Positions 51,056 to 62,072 of a stretch of 64,000 bases of DNA are shown in pieces. Under the pieces are notes generated by a model that saw only the letters and a list, made by a program, of their open reading frames with translations, was not told the DNA's origin and searched no databases. The DNA is taken from the NCBI GenBank assembly GCA_023055355.1, contig JALJCS010000002.1, positions 78,015,001 through 78,079,000 of the forward strand, given 5' to 3'. The number at the start of each line of letters is the position of its first letter. The stretch's first letter is position 1. Both the position numbers and the translations under genes were made by a program. The DNA comes from Agelaius tricolor (lineage: Eukaryota > Chordata > Aves > Passeriformes > Icteridae).

Positions 51056-52653
51056 AACAACTGTCTCAAAGATGTTTTCTAAAGTCACAGTCACATTTAT
51101 TCAGCTTTTACTAAAATGCACATTGGCATTGCTTTGTTCTTGGTAGGACTTGAGTGGGAAAGCTAAAGTAAAACTACCACAGGTATTTCTATACATGCTG
51201 GAATTGTGCTTCTACTCTCTTTGGGGAGATTACCATGTTAATGTTCAGTGATATTTAGTATATTCAGAGCCTAGAGGCTTGGAAAGTATCTCAAGTGAGC
51301 AGTGCAGCCCCACAGAGGAAGGGCTGCTCAAAAAGAACTTCAATTCACTCTAGACTCCCTCTTCTGTTCAGGTACTTGAGGAACTGTCACTTTTCCACTA
51401 AGAAGACAAGTAAGAGCAGAAGCTGTTGGTAGCTGTCCCCTCTGATCTATTAGCCTACCTGTTACACCTTGCCTCTTTCATAATAAGAGGGTTCAAACCC
51501 ATATCTCTCCCACTCTCGTAGAGCTACCTAACTACCTGTGTAAAACCTAGGCTAGAGAGCAGTGGGAGGAAGTTCCATAGCCTTCCTAGCCTCTAGGCCT
51601 TCGTACAGAAAAGAAAGCAAAACCCTATGGAATCCGAGAAATTGGAATGGAGCATGTAACTGACCTACACATGGATCATGGAATGAACCTAGAAGTTAAA
51701 CAAAACAGTAACCATGCAGGAAGAATGAAAGACTTTTATTTCAGTATGTATTTATATTACAATTGTTGAATCTTTTAAAAAGGGGGTAAAAAACCCTCCC
51801 AACATGTATTTGACCCTATCGCAAATAAATAAGGCCCAGAGCCAAGAGGAGAGGCTTGATCACTAGCTGATATAAAGAATATGATTTCTCTTCCTTCCTG
51901 GCAATAGAAATAAAGAAGATGTACTTATTGAGGGTACCAAAATCTTGGCTAATTCTGGTTAATTAGGTACCAACTAACTCTGCATGGACTACAACTGAGT
52001 TAAAACTCTGAGAAGGGTGAATTGAATTAAACATGAAATCTTGCTAAAACCTTTGTTTGGCTTGTTATGAATTTGACTCTTAAATTGCCCTTAAGCAGCA
52101 AGACAAGACCTGTCCTGTAACACCAGGAAATCCAGACTTAAAGAAGGGGTTTTTATTTCAAAAAATACAAATGAAGTACGTGATTTTATAAGCTGCAGCC
52201 CAATAGACTGAACCTGCCAATCCATAGAGACTTTGAAATAATTTTATTCCTTGTCACCTTATCCTTTATGCTCATCACTGGTACTCATTACTGGAAAACA
52301 GGCAGCTGCTACTATTTCCATAAAATAATATAAAGAATAAAATATTTTTTCAAAGATTACCAAGGACTTGAATATGTTTAATCAGCTTTATTCACTTCTG
52401 CTGGTGTGAAGTCTTTTAACTCCTCTCAGATCTTCATTTCTCACAGGAGTGACATGTCTAAATGTTAGGAAAACAAACTCAACTTCTTCATACAATCTTT
52501 CTTTCATAGAAAATAAACTCAAATAATATTTTGTTAGCCACTGAAGTTGAGGGTTAAGACAGACCTACTTACTGATCTTTTATTTCACCCTTGTTGATTT
52601 CTGAACTTTTTTTCCCTGTACATAGCATTTGTTCAAGAAATGTTACTTCAAGA

Positions 52654-52702
52654 AATGCCATGCTTGCAGCACCATTTCACTGCTCTAATTTTTCGTATCA
52701 GA
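52654..52702 (+). repeat. 49-bp direct repeat, copy 1 (intron 2)
   Basis: Reads aatgccatgcttgcagcacc and on to cgtatcaga. It matches 56229-56277 over 49 bp without gaps, with four substitutions (about 92% identity). It lies between the two LTRs but outside both. It may belong to an unrecognised dispersed repeat or be a duplicated short element. Confidence 0.8.
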
Positions 52703-53337
52703 AGAAGAAGATTACAAAGGTGTGCATTTTCTAATGTCAGACCTGAATTCTTTTCTCTCCCTCATCCACTGATTTTCTGTGTTGTTATTCTCTCTTGAGA
52801 TCTTTGGGACCCTATAGCCATTTTTAGATATTTTGGATAGCTCAAGAGCACCTCCGTGAGGCAAGAACAATCAGGCAAATGACTAACTATGTCACAAGCC
52901 TTACATGGAATTTGTAGACTGGTTCTCTTGTTTCCATTCCATTGCTCCAAATGCCAAGTCTTTACTCCAGCTATTCAAGACAACCTGCTCTCTATGCTAC
53001 GTTGCAGGCAATACCACTTAAAAGCCAATCTGAGACTTCTAACATATTTTGAAATGTCTAACACTTTGCAAAAAAGAGGAAATGTCAAAAAAATCACTGA
53101 TTTTAAGTGCTTAAAATTATGTTTCTAAGGTAGATAATACGTCACTGCTAAAAAGAACAGATTACTCAAACATTAGTCACTCTGCCTCCTACTAGCAGAC
53201 TCTAACCATGTCTTTATACACCTTTTCCTGTTTCAAACAATGTTGTCTACCCTCAAGTGTTTCCATGAACCATTAAAATTGGCACCATTGATTGTATAAT
53301 AAATTAATTTTATTAAATTAATGTTTTCATTCAGGCA

Positions 53338-53879
53338 TGTTGCAGTTTAACCCCAGCAAGCAACCAAGCCCCACACAGCCTCTTACTAACTCTCTGACCA
53401 GCAGAACTGGGGAAAGAATCAGAAGGATAAAAGCTAGAAAATTTGTGGGTTGAGGTACTTTATCAGTTTATTAGGAAAGGCAAAAGCCATGCACACAGGC
53501 ACAGCAAAACAAGGAATTAATTCAATTCCCATTGACAGCCATCTCCAGGAAAGCAGGGTTCCAGTCATGTGCAACAGTTACTCGGGAAGTTGGATACAAT
53601 CACTCCCAACTTCCTTCCTACTTCTTTCCCCTAGTTTATATACTCAGCATGGTTAGTATATAAAGTATCATATGGCCTGGAATATCTCTTTGGTCAGTTA
53701 GGGTCAGCTGTTCCATCTATGTCTTTCACAGGCTTCCATGCATCCCCAGTCTCCTCACCCCTGTACAAGCCCTGCCTAGAAATAACAAAAACACCTCTGT
53801 ATTATCAGCCCTGTGTTCAGCCCAGATCCAGCACCAGCCACTGGCGAAAATTAACTCTGCTCCAGCTGAAACCAGCACA
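53338..53879 (-). mobile_element. Solo LTR, ERVL family, antisense to CNGB3, in intron 2
   Basis: About 542 bp match a well-known avian ERVL LTR in reverse orientation. On the plus strand it opens tgttgcagtttaaccccagc and closes 'ctgctccagctgaaaccagc' with 'aca'. On the minus strand the LTR therefore starts TGTGCTGGTTTCAGCTGGAG, carries GAGTATATAAAC (TATA; plus strand near 53,633-53,644) and ends ...AACTGCAACA. The blocks 'ggtcagttagggtcagctgt' and 'gacagccatctccaggaaag' are also typical. No internal retroviral sequence adjoins it, so it is a solo LTR. The 5-bp flanks (aggca / gagca) are only a weak target duplication. Frames at 53450-53656 and 53719-53916 are incidental. Confidence 0.85.
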
Positions 53880-55369
53880 GAGCACAAACATCAAGCTACA
53901 CAAAGTTTTCAAGTAACCATCAAATATATATTCAACAGAAGAAATCTAAAGTATTCCTTTATCTTTGTCTTTTTGTCTACCATGATTAATTCTCTTCTGT
54001 GTTTCTGCCAAGTATTGGAAACCAGGTCAAGATAGTTCAGGCCAATCAGATTTGCAGGATTATTTTTCATTACTGAAGGAACAAAAAAGACCAACATTAA
54101 ATGTTCTTTAAATCAACATTGCTTACACTAATCCTGGTAATAAACATCAGAAATGAGTGGTAACATTTACAACTGTATTACATACATAGCAACTCAACTA
54201 TAATTAGTACTACACTATCATTATGCAACCATATAGTAGTTTTTAAGCAACAGTGTGTTTTAAAATGACCATATTTTTGTAAAAGTTACAAAGAAGTTAA
54301 CAGTAGAAGGAAGTATTTGACCATATATATTTAATTAATATGAAATAGACATTATGTGTGGGTGTTCTGATGGAAATATTGCTTCCATAGATGAAAAAGA
54401 AGATAAAAGTGAGTCAATGCTTTGTGAATCACCCTATAAAACTATATATTGTGGATTCAAAGTTAAATAAGATTATGTCAGTTGATGATTAAGTTGAACT
54501 AAAATGTGCTTTTGAGCAGGCAAAAGAAGAAGCTCAGGAAACTCTTGCTTTTTATGTTAGTTACTGCTAGCCATGACAAGTTCTACATTTATGTATATCC
54601 AACCAGTAGAGATGGGAGGGGAAGCATAGATGTGATACTGGTCAGACTGCTAGAGCTAGACAGTGGAGCTGGCTGGGAATTCTAGGAAAGAAATTCTTCC
54701 CTTCCTGAACTATAGCAAAGCAAAAGCACTTTTTCTGTTTTGCACTCAAACTGCCACTATCCAGCTGCTGACATTTATTCATATCTTAATAACTAAAAAC
54801 TTACCTAAGAGAGGTAAACAAATGGGTTTTATAAATTGCATCTTGTTCCTTGCTCCTTGAGGTCCTAGGCAGATCACTGGTATGATAAGGTTTCAGTGGG
54901 TTTATAAATTTAATCAGATTTATTTGGAGGGATTCTATTAAACAGTGTTTTTTCCACAAAGTGATACTTCCACAGCTGTCACTTTCCCCTTCCATCTTAA
55001 AATAGAACCAGCAATATTTATCCCAATACAGTTTTAAAATACATTATCCTTACAGGAAGGCCAAATATTTAGAATGTGTGGACACCAGTGGGCTTCATTC
55101 CTCAACTCCCACCACTAATGCATTGGGAACTTCATCCACCTCTATGCCAGTACAATGGGAATGCAAATAATTCAGAAAAACTCAAACCCATTATTTTGTT
55201 GAGTCAGCATGGATCTGAAGGTTTTCAAAAATTGCATTCATTGTTGGTGCCTTGGTAAGATTCTGCCTTTTTTCTCACTCAGGATTTCACTACCATGACC
55301 AAAGTTATGCAAAACTGTCCTGCAAACCTGCCACCTACCTGCTGGATCATTATCTATTCTGGAAACCAA

Positions 55370-55431
55370 CAGCTGTAGTCTAATTTTTCCTTAAAATGAA
55401 AACAGTTGTAGTCTAATTTTTCCTTAAAATG
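55370..55431. repeat. Tandem duplication, period 33 bp
   Basis: A 29-bp segment starting cagctgtagtctaatttttc is repeated at 55403 as cagttgtagtctaatttttc with one substitution. A second short direct repeat, ttcaagagttagaaga, occurs at about 55469 and 55497. The cluster suggests local slippage or repair-mediated duplication. Confidence 0.85.
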
Positions 55432-56228
55432 CCCACACTCTTATTAAGGACATTCCTTTGGGCGTGGTTTCAAGAGTTAGAAGACTACAAGCTAGATTCA
55501 AGAGTTAGAAGAGCAATGGGTTTATTTTTTTTTTTAATATGTGACTATGCAGGCAGCCCTCTCAATTTCACACAGAAAGGAAAAATTAAAATTTGACACA
55601 CAGCTATTAGTGGTGCTAGGCCCTGACGTTCTAATATTAATGCAAATAAGCCCTGCTAGAAATTTATTAATCTTTGTATGTAAAAATTTGGAATATTCAT
55701 GGGATTGAAACGTTTTCCTTCAGTCTGGATGCAATCAGCATTTAATGGTCAGTGTGGGTTCAGACGTCAGACTGAATACCTTGAGAATATCTATCAAGCT
55801 CAGAAGTTGTTATCCTCTGTATGGGAGTGTTTGTGTGCAAGCACCATGTATTTTTACTGTGTGCTTTTTGTTTCTCATACATGTTGTCATTCCAAAGATG
55901 AATTTTCTTATTCAGGAGCCTGTTACACTAAAGAGTGTAACTACACCAGCATTTTGTTTCAATGAAGAATGCTCTTCTAACAAAACCCTCTTGATTGTCC
56001 CCTGATTTTCTCTATTTTTCTCCCCAAAAAAATCCCAAAACCCTTTAGGATCTCATAACAGGTTTGGTTTTATTCCTTTAGAATAAAACCAAACCAGAAA
56101 AATAACTCCATGAGTCAAACTACTTTATTCAAGCTGTTTATTGACATTAATTTCAGTGGATCACAATATACTTAATTTGAAATTTATCTGCCAGATATGC
56201 CAGACAAATGTCTGACAGATATAAATTC

Positions 56229-56277
56229 AATGCCATTCTTTCAGCACCATTTCACTGCTCTAATTGTTCATATCAGA
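56229..56277 (+). repeat. 49-bp direct repeat, copy 2 (intron 2)
   Basis: Reads aatgccattctttcagcacc and on to catatcaga. It is the second copy of the sequence at 52654-52702, same orientation, 3,575 bp downstream, with four substitutions and no gaps. The flanks beyond the 49 bp are not alike. Confidence 0.8.
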
Positions 56278-57398
56278 TTGTAGCCTACAGATACAGCTAG
56301 GAGTAACTACTATAACAAGGAAAATTCCCAAAGTGAGGTAATTACAGAAATGTTGAGATTACCTTTGCTGTCACTCTTGATTGAGTACTTGGCTTTTTGG
56401 ATTGTGGAGACAAGGCAGAGAGAACTGGTAAACTACAAACCATGAATTCAAAAGGGAGCAGAAACTGCAACAAGTGCTGGAATTTTTTGCTTCTCTTCAA
56501 GGAATAACTCTCTAAATATGGAGTTTAACTATCAGGAAAGTAACTTTATACTATCCATGTAAAATATTCAAATTTTGATTTTCTTTGAGCTGTTCTCAAA
56601 CTTAAAATATAGCACATACCATACACAGGCTCTTGATTTATTTGTTGCTATGTTTTGCTGCCAAGTTTTTCCTCTATCATCATATTTGTGAAGGCTGAGC
56701 TTGTTCCTCCATTATGAAAAGTGTCAGACTGATGAGAGCTATCACATTATTTTTCAACATGAAAGTTTAAAAGACATGGGACTAATTATAAGAAAGCATC
56801 ATTTAAGGCCACTCAAATGGCAAGAGACCATGCCATTTGCTTCAAACTCTACAGACTTCCTGCTTAGATGACTTGAAAAAAGTTACTAGTAACAGAAATG
56901 AAGAAATAGACTAGACAAATGTACTGTCATGGCAGCAGAAGCATCATCTTTGATGCAGTACAAACACTGAAGCATAGATAATTTTATTAGCATTTCTATT
57001 CATAAGAAAATTAGCTACACTTCACTTTTCTTCCTGCATTTCTTAAGGCATTTCTGGACACATCTATCTGTCCTCTACCTTGCTGCATCACTTCTTGTCC
57101 CTCATAAATACAGAAGAGCTCTGAACTGACCATTGTTGAGCAGGTTATTGATGAATCTATTTAAAAACCACAAGTAAATTACATATTCTAAAAGGTGAAC
57201 TTATCATAAACATGCAGTTACAGTTAGCAATGAAACAGATTTATGCAGGATACTTTTCAGAGGTCAGGTCCCAGAAGTTGTGTCTTTTAGTGCTTATCTA
57301 CTGAAGAAATAATGTCAGACAGACTGTGATTCCTTCAAAAGTATTACTATAATAATTATTTTAAATTTCATTTTTTAAAATTAAAACCTTTTTTCTAG

Positions 57399-57510
57399 AT
57401 ACAGAATCTGCAAAAGCACCTGAGCCTTCAAAACCTGAAAAATCAACTGAACCAGCTAAGACAACTCAACAGGAAGAGCATGAACTCAAAGATGGGAAAG
57501 AAGATGCTAA
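57399..57510 (+). CDS. CNGB3: CNGB3 coding exon 3 (N-terminal cytoplasmic tail)
   Basis: 112 nt, entering in phase 1 after TTTTTTCTAG and leaving in phase 2 before GTGAGT, both strong splice sites. It completes a Gly/Asp codon split with exon 2 as Asp and encodes DTESAKAPEPSKPEKS through ELKDGKEDA, ending within a Lys-type codon. It is rich in Glu, Lys, Pro and Ser, as expected for the disordered N-tail. Human exon 3 (about 127 nt, phase 1 to 2, from memory) also starts with Asp and has a similar charged composition, but residue identity is low. The three exons give 99 codons plus two bases. The first transmembrane segment, the pore and the cyclic-nucleotide-binding domain would be encoded downstream of the window. 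Confidence 0.8.
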
Positions 57511-58111
57511 GTGAGTAAATTCAATTAAAAAATTTGAAGATTCTATCTGGCATCCTGACTTAACATTTCTGTGTGCCATATATCTGTTCTTTAAAAGTTC
57601 CTCCTGTAAGGATCTGAAGAGCTTTATTTCAATTTCAAGGTAGCATATATATGAGGCATCTGTTTGTTATGTGCTTTTGATAGTTTGTTGTGTACATCAT
57701 CCTAAATTGCAGAAATGAGGAAAAGGATTTTCTCAACTACAGTTATATGCAAATTTTAGCAGTGCTGCTGTTTCATTATTACTATATCTTAGCAAAAAAG
57801 AAAGTCCCAGAATGCTGCCCTGAATAACTGGAATGTTTGTCACATCATTTCAACTTGAAACTTTTTACCCTGCACATTTTTTTCCTGAGCTATGACATTA
57901 AATCAGCATTAGTCTCCACAATTAGAAGATTAGTACTATCTCTTGTTGAGAAGAGACAAACAAATGAAACAGTAGTATTCCTTCAGGGGAGAATCTAGGG
58001 TCATTCAACCTTTGTAAGAAGTTGAGGTGACTGTTTTGTGAAAATAAAAATAAATATGAAGTCTGGAAAACAATAAGCTTTGAATAGTTTATAGTAATTT
58101 CAGAAGCAGAG

Positions 58112-58668
58112 ATTCATAGATTCATGGAATCATAGAATTCCTTGGGTTGGTAGGGACATTTAAAGGTCATCAAGTCCAACCCCTGTGTAATGAGCAGGGA
58201 CAGCTATAAGTGGATCAGGTTGCTCAAAGCCCCATCCCAGCTGGCCTTGAATGTTTCCAGGGATGGGGCATCCACCACCTCTGCCTAACAGGTGCCAGTG
58301 TTCCACCAGTCACACTGTTAAAAATTTCTAGTCTAAATCTGCCCTCTCTATGTTTAAAAATGTTAAATCTTGTAATGTCACAAACGCTCCTAAAATGTTT
58401 GCCCGCATCTTTTTTACAGGCCCCCTTCAAATACTAAAAGGCTACCAATAAGGTCTCCCTGAAGCTTTCTCTTCCCCAGGCTGACAAACCTCAACTCTCT
58501 CAGCCTTTTCTCATAGGAGAAGTGCCCCAGACTTCTGATCATATTTTTGGCTCTCCTTTATTCCTGCAGATTACACCACCCAGCTTGGTGTCATCTGCAA
58601 ACTTGCTGAGTGTGCCCTTGAAGACACTCTCTGTGTCTGTGGAAAATAAAGGTCTTGATAGAACAGCT
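58112..58668 (-). mobile_element. CR1 LINE 3' part, minus strand, with internal deletion
   Basis: On the plus strand it opens with the inverted CR1 tail 'tcatggaatcatagaattcc', then 'ttgggttggtagggacattt', 'ggttgctcaaagccccatcc', 'cagctggccttgaatg', 'tctaaatctgccctctct' and 'tctctcagccttttctcata', all in the order of inverted CR1. Near 58,565 it jumps to a more 5' CR1 block ('cacccagcttggtgtcatct' with 'gcaaacttgctgagtgtgcc'), skipping several hundred bp of CR1, so an internal deletion or a second copy is present. It is noncoding. Confidence 0.9.
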
Positions 58669-58774
58669 CAGGCTGGGAGGCTTCTCCAGCAGGAAAGAGG
58701 TCCAAACTCTTGCTGAAAATATTTAGACATTAGACCCAACTCCCAGGTTAGATCAAGGCACCCAAAACTTTTTT

Positions 58775-58870
58775 CAGTATAATTGTGAATCTCTATCACC
58801 AAGAATGGAGCTCCATGGTTTCTCTGGGCAATCTGGTCCACCCTTTGACCACCCTTATTAAGAAAACTAA
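58775..58870 (-). mobile_element. Small diverged CR1 fragment, minus strand
   Basis: The segment 'ggtttctctgggcaatctgg' with 'tccaccctttgaccacccttattaagaa' resembles the inverted CR1 block '...ttctctgggcaacctgtgcca...caccaccctca..taaagaa'. It is short and diverged. It repeats a CR1 region already present in the neighbouring copy, so it comes from a separate insertion or rearrangement. Confidence 0.5.
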
Positions 58871-58999
58871 ATGCAATTAAATTTTCCTTTGTTTTGACTT
58901 GCTTCTTTTGCCTCTCATACTCTTGCTGTGCACCTCTGGTGTTCTTTGTAAATCAGAATGATTAGTTAGCCCTCATTACTTACTAGAACACAGTATGGA

Positions 59000-59122
59000 T
59001 TCATGCTCAATTTGTTGTCCACCAGGACCCCCAGATCCTTTTATGCAAAGCTGTTATCTAGTCAGTCAACTCTAAGCCTTTACTCTCATATGGCCCATTG
59101 CTATGCATCATGAAGTTTCTGC
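59000..59122 (-). mobile_element. CR1 LINE fragment, minus strand
   Basis: The block 'tcatgctcaatttgttgtcc' followed by 'accaggacccccagatcctt', 'tatgcaaagctgttatctag' and 'ttgctatgcatcatgaagtt' matches inverted CR1 ORF2 sequence. It is collinear with the copy at 58.1-58.7 kb and probably belongs to the same rearranged element. Confidence 0.75.
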
Positions 59123-60342
59123 CTTTTGAGATCACTTTGAGTGGAGAAAAACTGATAGACTCAATACAGAAGCAGGTAAAAAATCCTCCTGCTTGTTTTT
59201 GCCTTCTATTATTTTGATTGTCCTAATGACACAAATAAAAATCTTTTCCTGACACGGAGTAAATTAACTACATACTTCCTCCCCCTCCCTATTCCAGACT
59301 TCATGTCTGGAAATAATCAAGCAAAATGCTACTGCACATACCTTTATAAAATAATAGATGCAATTAAAAATAACTCTGACTAGAAAGAATGGCAAAGTTA
59401 TAAATAACTTACTTCAATGTGAATCAGTAGGTCAAAAATGACAACCTAGATAAGAATCTCCTTATTTTTGTCATCATACAATATGTTATTCAATGCTTAC
59501 AGTTCCACTGGTAAATCTTGTAACCATGGTTAACATAATTATGTGCTTATGAAACAAAAGGGTATGTTTCTTATTAGTAGAAACAAAATCTGTCTGTTAA
59601 AAGAAAATTTAAAAATATTTACATTAAACATTGCTTTCTCAGAGGTGTTCTGACTCAGTGTCACATGTCTATCCAGATATACCTAGTCGGTCTAATTTGA
59701 ACAACAGCTTCTAAAAATACAGTAAATATTTGATAAAGTCTACTGCCAAAACAGTTACTCACTAAATTCTGCAGTAGAGTCTGGAAGTCATGGCACTGGT
59801 GTCGTTGCACTGGCATGAAACCAAACAACAGATCTGTTGTATGACTGTCAGAGTTGAAGGGAGAATGATTTTTAAAATGTGCATTTGAGAGAATTTAATT
59901 CATTACTTCTTAAGATTCATGGAATTCTATTAAGACACCATTCCTTATCAAGGTAACTGCCTTATTGAGTCTATGAGTTCAAATTTGCTCACTAGAATAT
60001 TTTTAGGGAAATCAACCACCTTTATCACATCTAGAAAAGCTGAGAATTTGAGTCAAATAGATACATGTGATCTACAAATGTGTAGTAAATGAAACATGCT
60101 CAAACCACTGTCTGGCACTGAGGCCAACTAAAACTATAAAATATGCCTCCTGAAGAGTTTGGTCGTTGCTAATTTTTAGGTATTTCCATACCTGGGAGTT
60201 ATTTGGAACAGTGCTAGTTTTATTAGTCAAAGCCATTTCAAGGACTGTTAGGACAGTCAGGATAGTCAACTAAGGGTCCAATTGTCCAAGAGTTTTCTCT
60301 ATTACTGTTTAATCCATGTTTGGATACTTCTCAAATACAGAT

Positions 60343-61115
60343 TAGTAACGAGTGCTACCCCTTGGGCAACACCAAGCTGTGTGGTGCAGCCTACAAACTG
60401 GAGGGAATGGATGCCATCCAGAGGGACCTTGACAGGCTGGAGAGGCTGGCCTACACAAACCACACGGAGATCAAAAAGACCAAGTGCAATGTTCTGCACA
60501 TGGGTCACACTAATTACCCCACCCGTACAGCCTGCATGATGAACAGATTGAGAGCAGACCTGCAGAGAAGGACTTGGAGATATATTGGTGAATGAAAAAT
60601 CAGCTGTGGGATGGCAGTGTGTACTCAGAGAGTGAACTGTATCCCAGGCTGCATCAAAAAAAGTGTGGCCAGCATGTTAAGGAAGGTGATTCATCCTTGT
60701 CTACTCCAGCCTGCTGAGATTCCACCAGAAGTGCTGCACCCAGCTCTGGAGTCCTCAGAACAGGAGAGACATTGACCTGGTCTCGAGAGAGCCACAAAAA
60801 TAATCAGAGAGGTGGAGCACCTCTCCTATGAGGAAAGGTTATGAGAATTGTGATTTTTTCTTGCAATTCTACAGGGGGTGATGATTTTAAAGAAGGCAGA
60901 TTTAGACTAGATATAAGGATGAAATTTTTTATGATGAGAGTGGTAAAACACTGGTTTGTCAGAGAAGTTGTGGATGTCCCATTGTTGGAAGTTGTTCCAG
61001 TTCAGGTTGGACATGGCTCTGAGCAACTTGATCTATTGGACAATGTCCCTGTCCAAAGCAGATGGGATGGATTAAATGATCTTTAAAGTCTATTGAATAT
61101 CAAACAACACTATGA
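60343..61115 (+). mobile_element. CR1 LINE 3' part, plus strand
   Basis: Begins near 'gtaacgagtgctacccc' and, after a deletion, continues 'aacaccaagctgtgtggtgc', 'gatgccatccagagggacct', 'tgacaggctggagaggctgg', 'ctgcatcaaaaaaagtgtgg', 'ggtggagcacctctcctatg' and 'gcagatttagactagatata', to a decayed tail near 'aacactatgatattg'. The reading frame is broken. The frames at 60282-60595 and 60841-61086 are remnants of CR1 coding sequence. The element is 5'-truncated. Confidence 0.9.
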
Positions 61116-61199
61116 TATTGTTATGGAAATCAAGATTGGCAAAATCACCAGTAGAATTTTCTTAACTGAAATTTTATACTTTGCCCAGATGTATTTTAG

Positions 61200-61600
61200 G
61201 TTTCTGTAAGGAGTTCACTGGGAGGAGAGGAGATAAGAGCCAAGATAACCCCAGCACAAACATGTTCTTACCACCAAGGTTCAGCCTCACAGGGTCTGAA
61301 CACAGCAAGCACAGCAGGATCCTAGCAACAGGCTCCATCAACAAGGCCAAGTGGTGGACCAGGTTTAGAGTCCATCCAGGGAGTCCAGTCAGGAGAAAAA
61401 AGGGTCAGAGACAGGGCTGGAGACAAGGCTACATGACAGGTCCAAAGTCTGTCTGGGAGACAGGACCAGAGACAGAGCTGGAGGTAGACACACCTAAACA
61501 TTGCCCAGGCAGTGACCAAAGCCTGACCTGAAGTGGACAACAAAGATCCACGGGCACAGACTGTGGGTGGAAGTCCCACTGGGAGTCCCAGGGCAATTAA
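61200..61600. mobile_element. GC-richer interspersed repeat, possible LTR fragment
   Basis: The texture is unlike the flanking intron: blocks such as 'gggtcagagacagggctgg' and 'ggaccagagacagagctgg' recur about 70 bp apart and the region is far richer in G. I think similar blocks occur in avian LTR elements, but this is from memory and unconfirmed. No TG...CA ends or target duplication could be fixed. The 116-codon frame at 61181-61531 is probably incidental. Confidence 0.35.
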
Positions 61601-62033
61601 TTTGTGTAGATTATTTTTTTATGCTAATTATCTTTCAAGAGTCAAAGTTTAATCAAAAGTCACCTGATTTGCAAGAAATAATCAGTATGGCCATATGCCT
61701 GAGTAATATAGATAATGAAATAAGGTTCATGGATATTTTTTTTTTCACAAATCATATGCATCCAGAGCTCATCAACTTTCATGGAAAATTTAATAGAAAA
61801 GTTTTCACCGTATCTGCTGTTACTGTGACATTTAATTCTTTAAAATACATCTGTGCAAGCTCAGATATATAGAATAAGGAAGTGGGGAAGGAAGGCAATT
61901 TTACTGTTTGGAGCAGCACATTTTTTAATTTCCTCTAAAAGAGCAAATTTTTTTTGCTTGCTTGCTAAGTGAATGAAAACTTTGTCAAATCCTGCATTTG
62001 CTCCTAAAAATTCCCATAGAAATTTTTTGTCCA

Positions 62034-62072
62034 CAAAAAAAAAAAGAAAAAATAAAAAAAAAGAAAAAAAAA
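62034..62072. repeat. A-rich low-complexity tract
   Basis: Runs of A interrupted by single G, T or C bases. Low-complexity DNA in intron 3. Confidence 0.85.

Larger units (their letters stand above)
47868..57398 (+). other. CNGB3: CNGB3 intron 2
   Basis: Starts GTCAGT and ends TTTTTTCTAG, 9,531 bp, phase 1. It contains a (CAAAA)n tract, two solo LTRs (50.7-51.1 kb sense, 53.3-53.9 kb antisense), a 49-bp sequence present twice (52,654 and 56,229) and a small tandem duplication at 55.4 kb. GC-richer patches at 48,530-48,780 and 51,290-51,620 are unassigned. No further exon was recognised. Confidence 0.75.

Noticed and set aside
51425..51500. tRNA-like B box (ggttcaaaccc at about 51,489).
   Set aside because: No matching A box at a suitable distance and no cloverleaf stems or anticodon arm could be formed. 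The motif is nearly palindromic and likely chance.
60282..61086. Several 68-91 codon frames as candidate genes.
   Set aside because: They are broken remnants of CR1 ORF2 in a truncated LINE copy.
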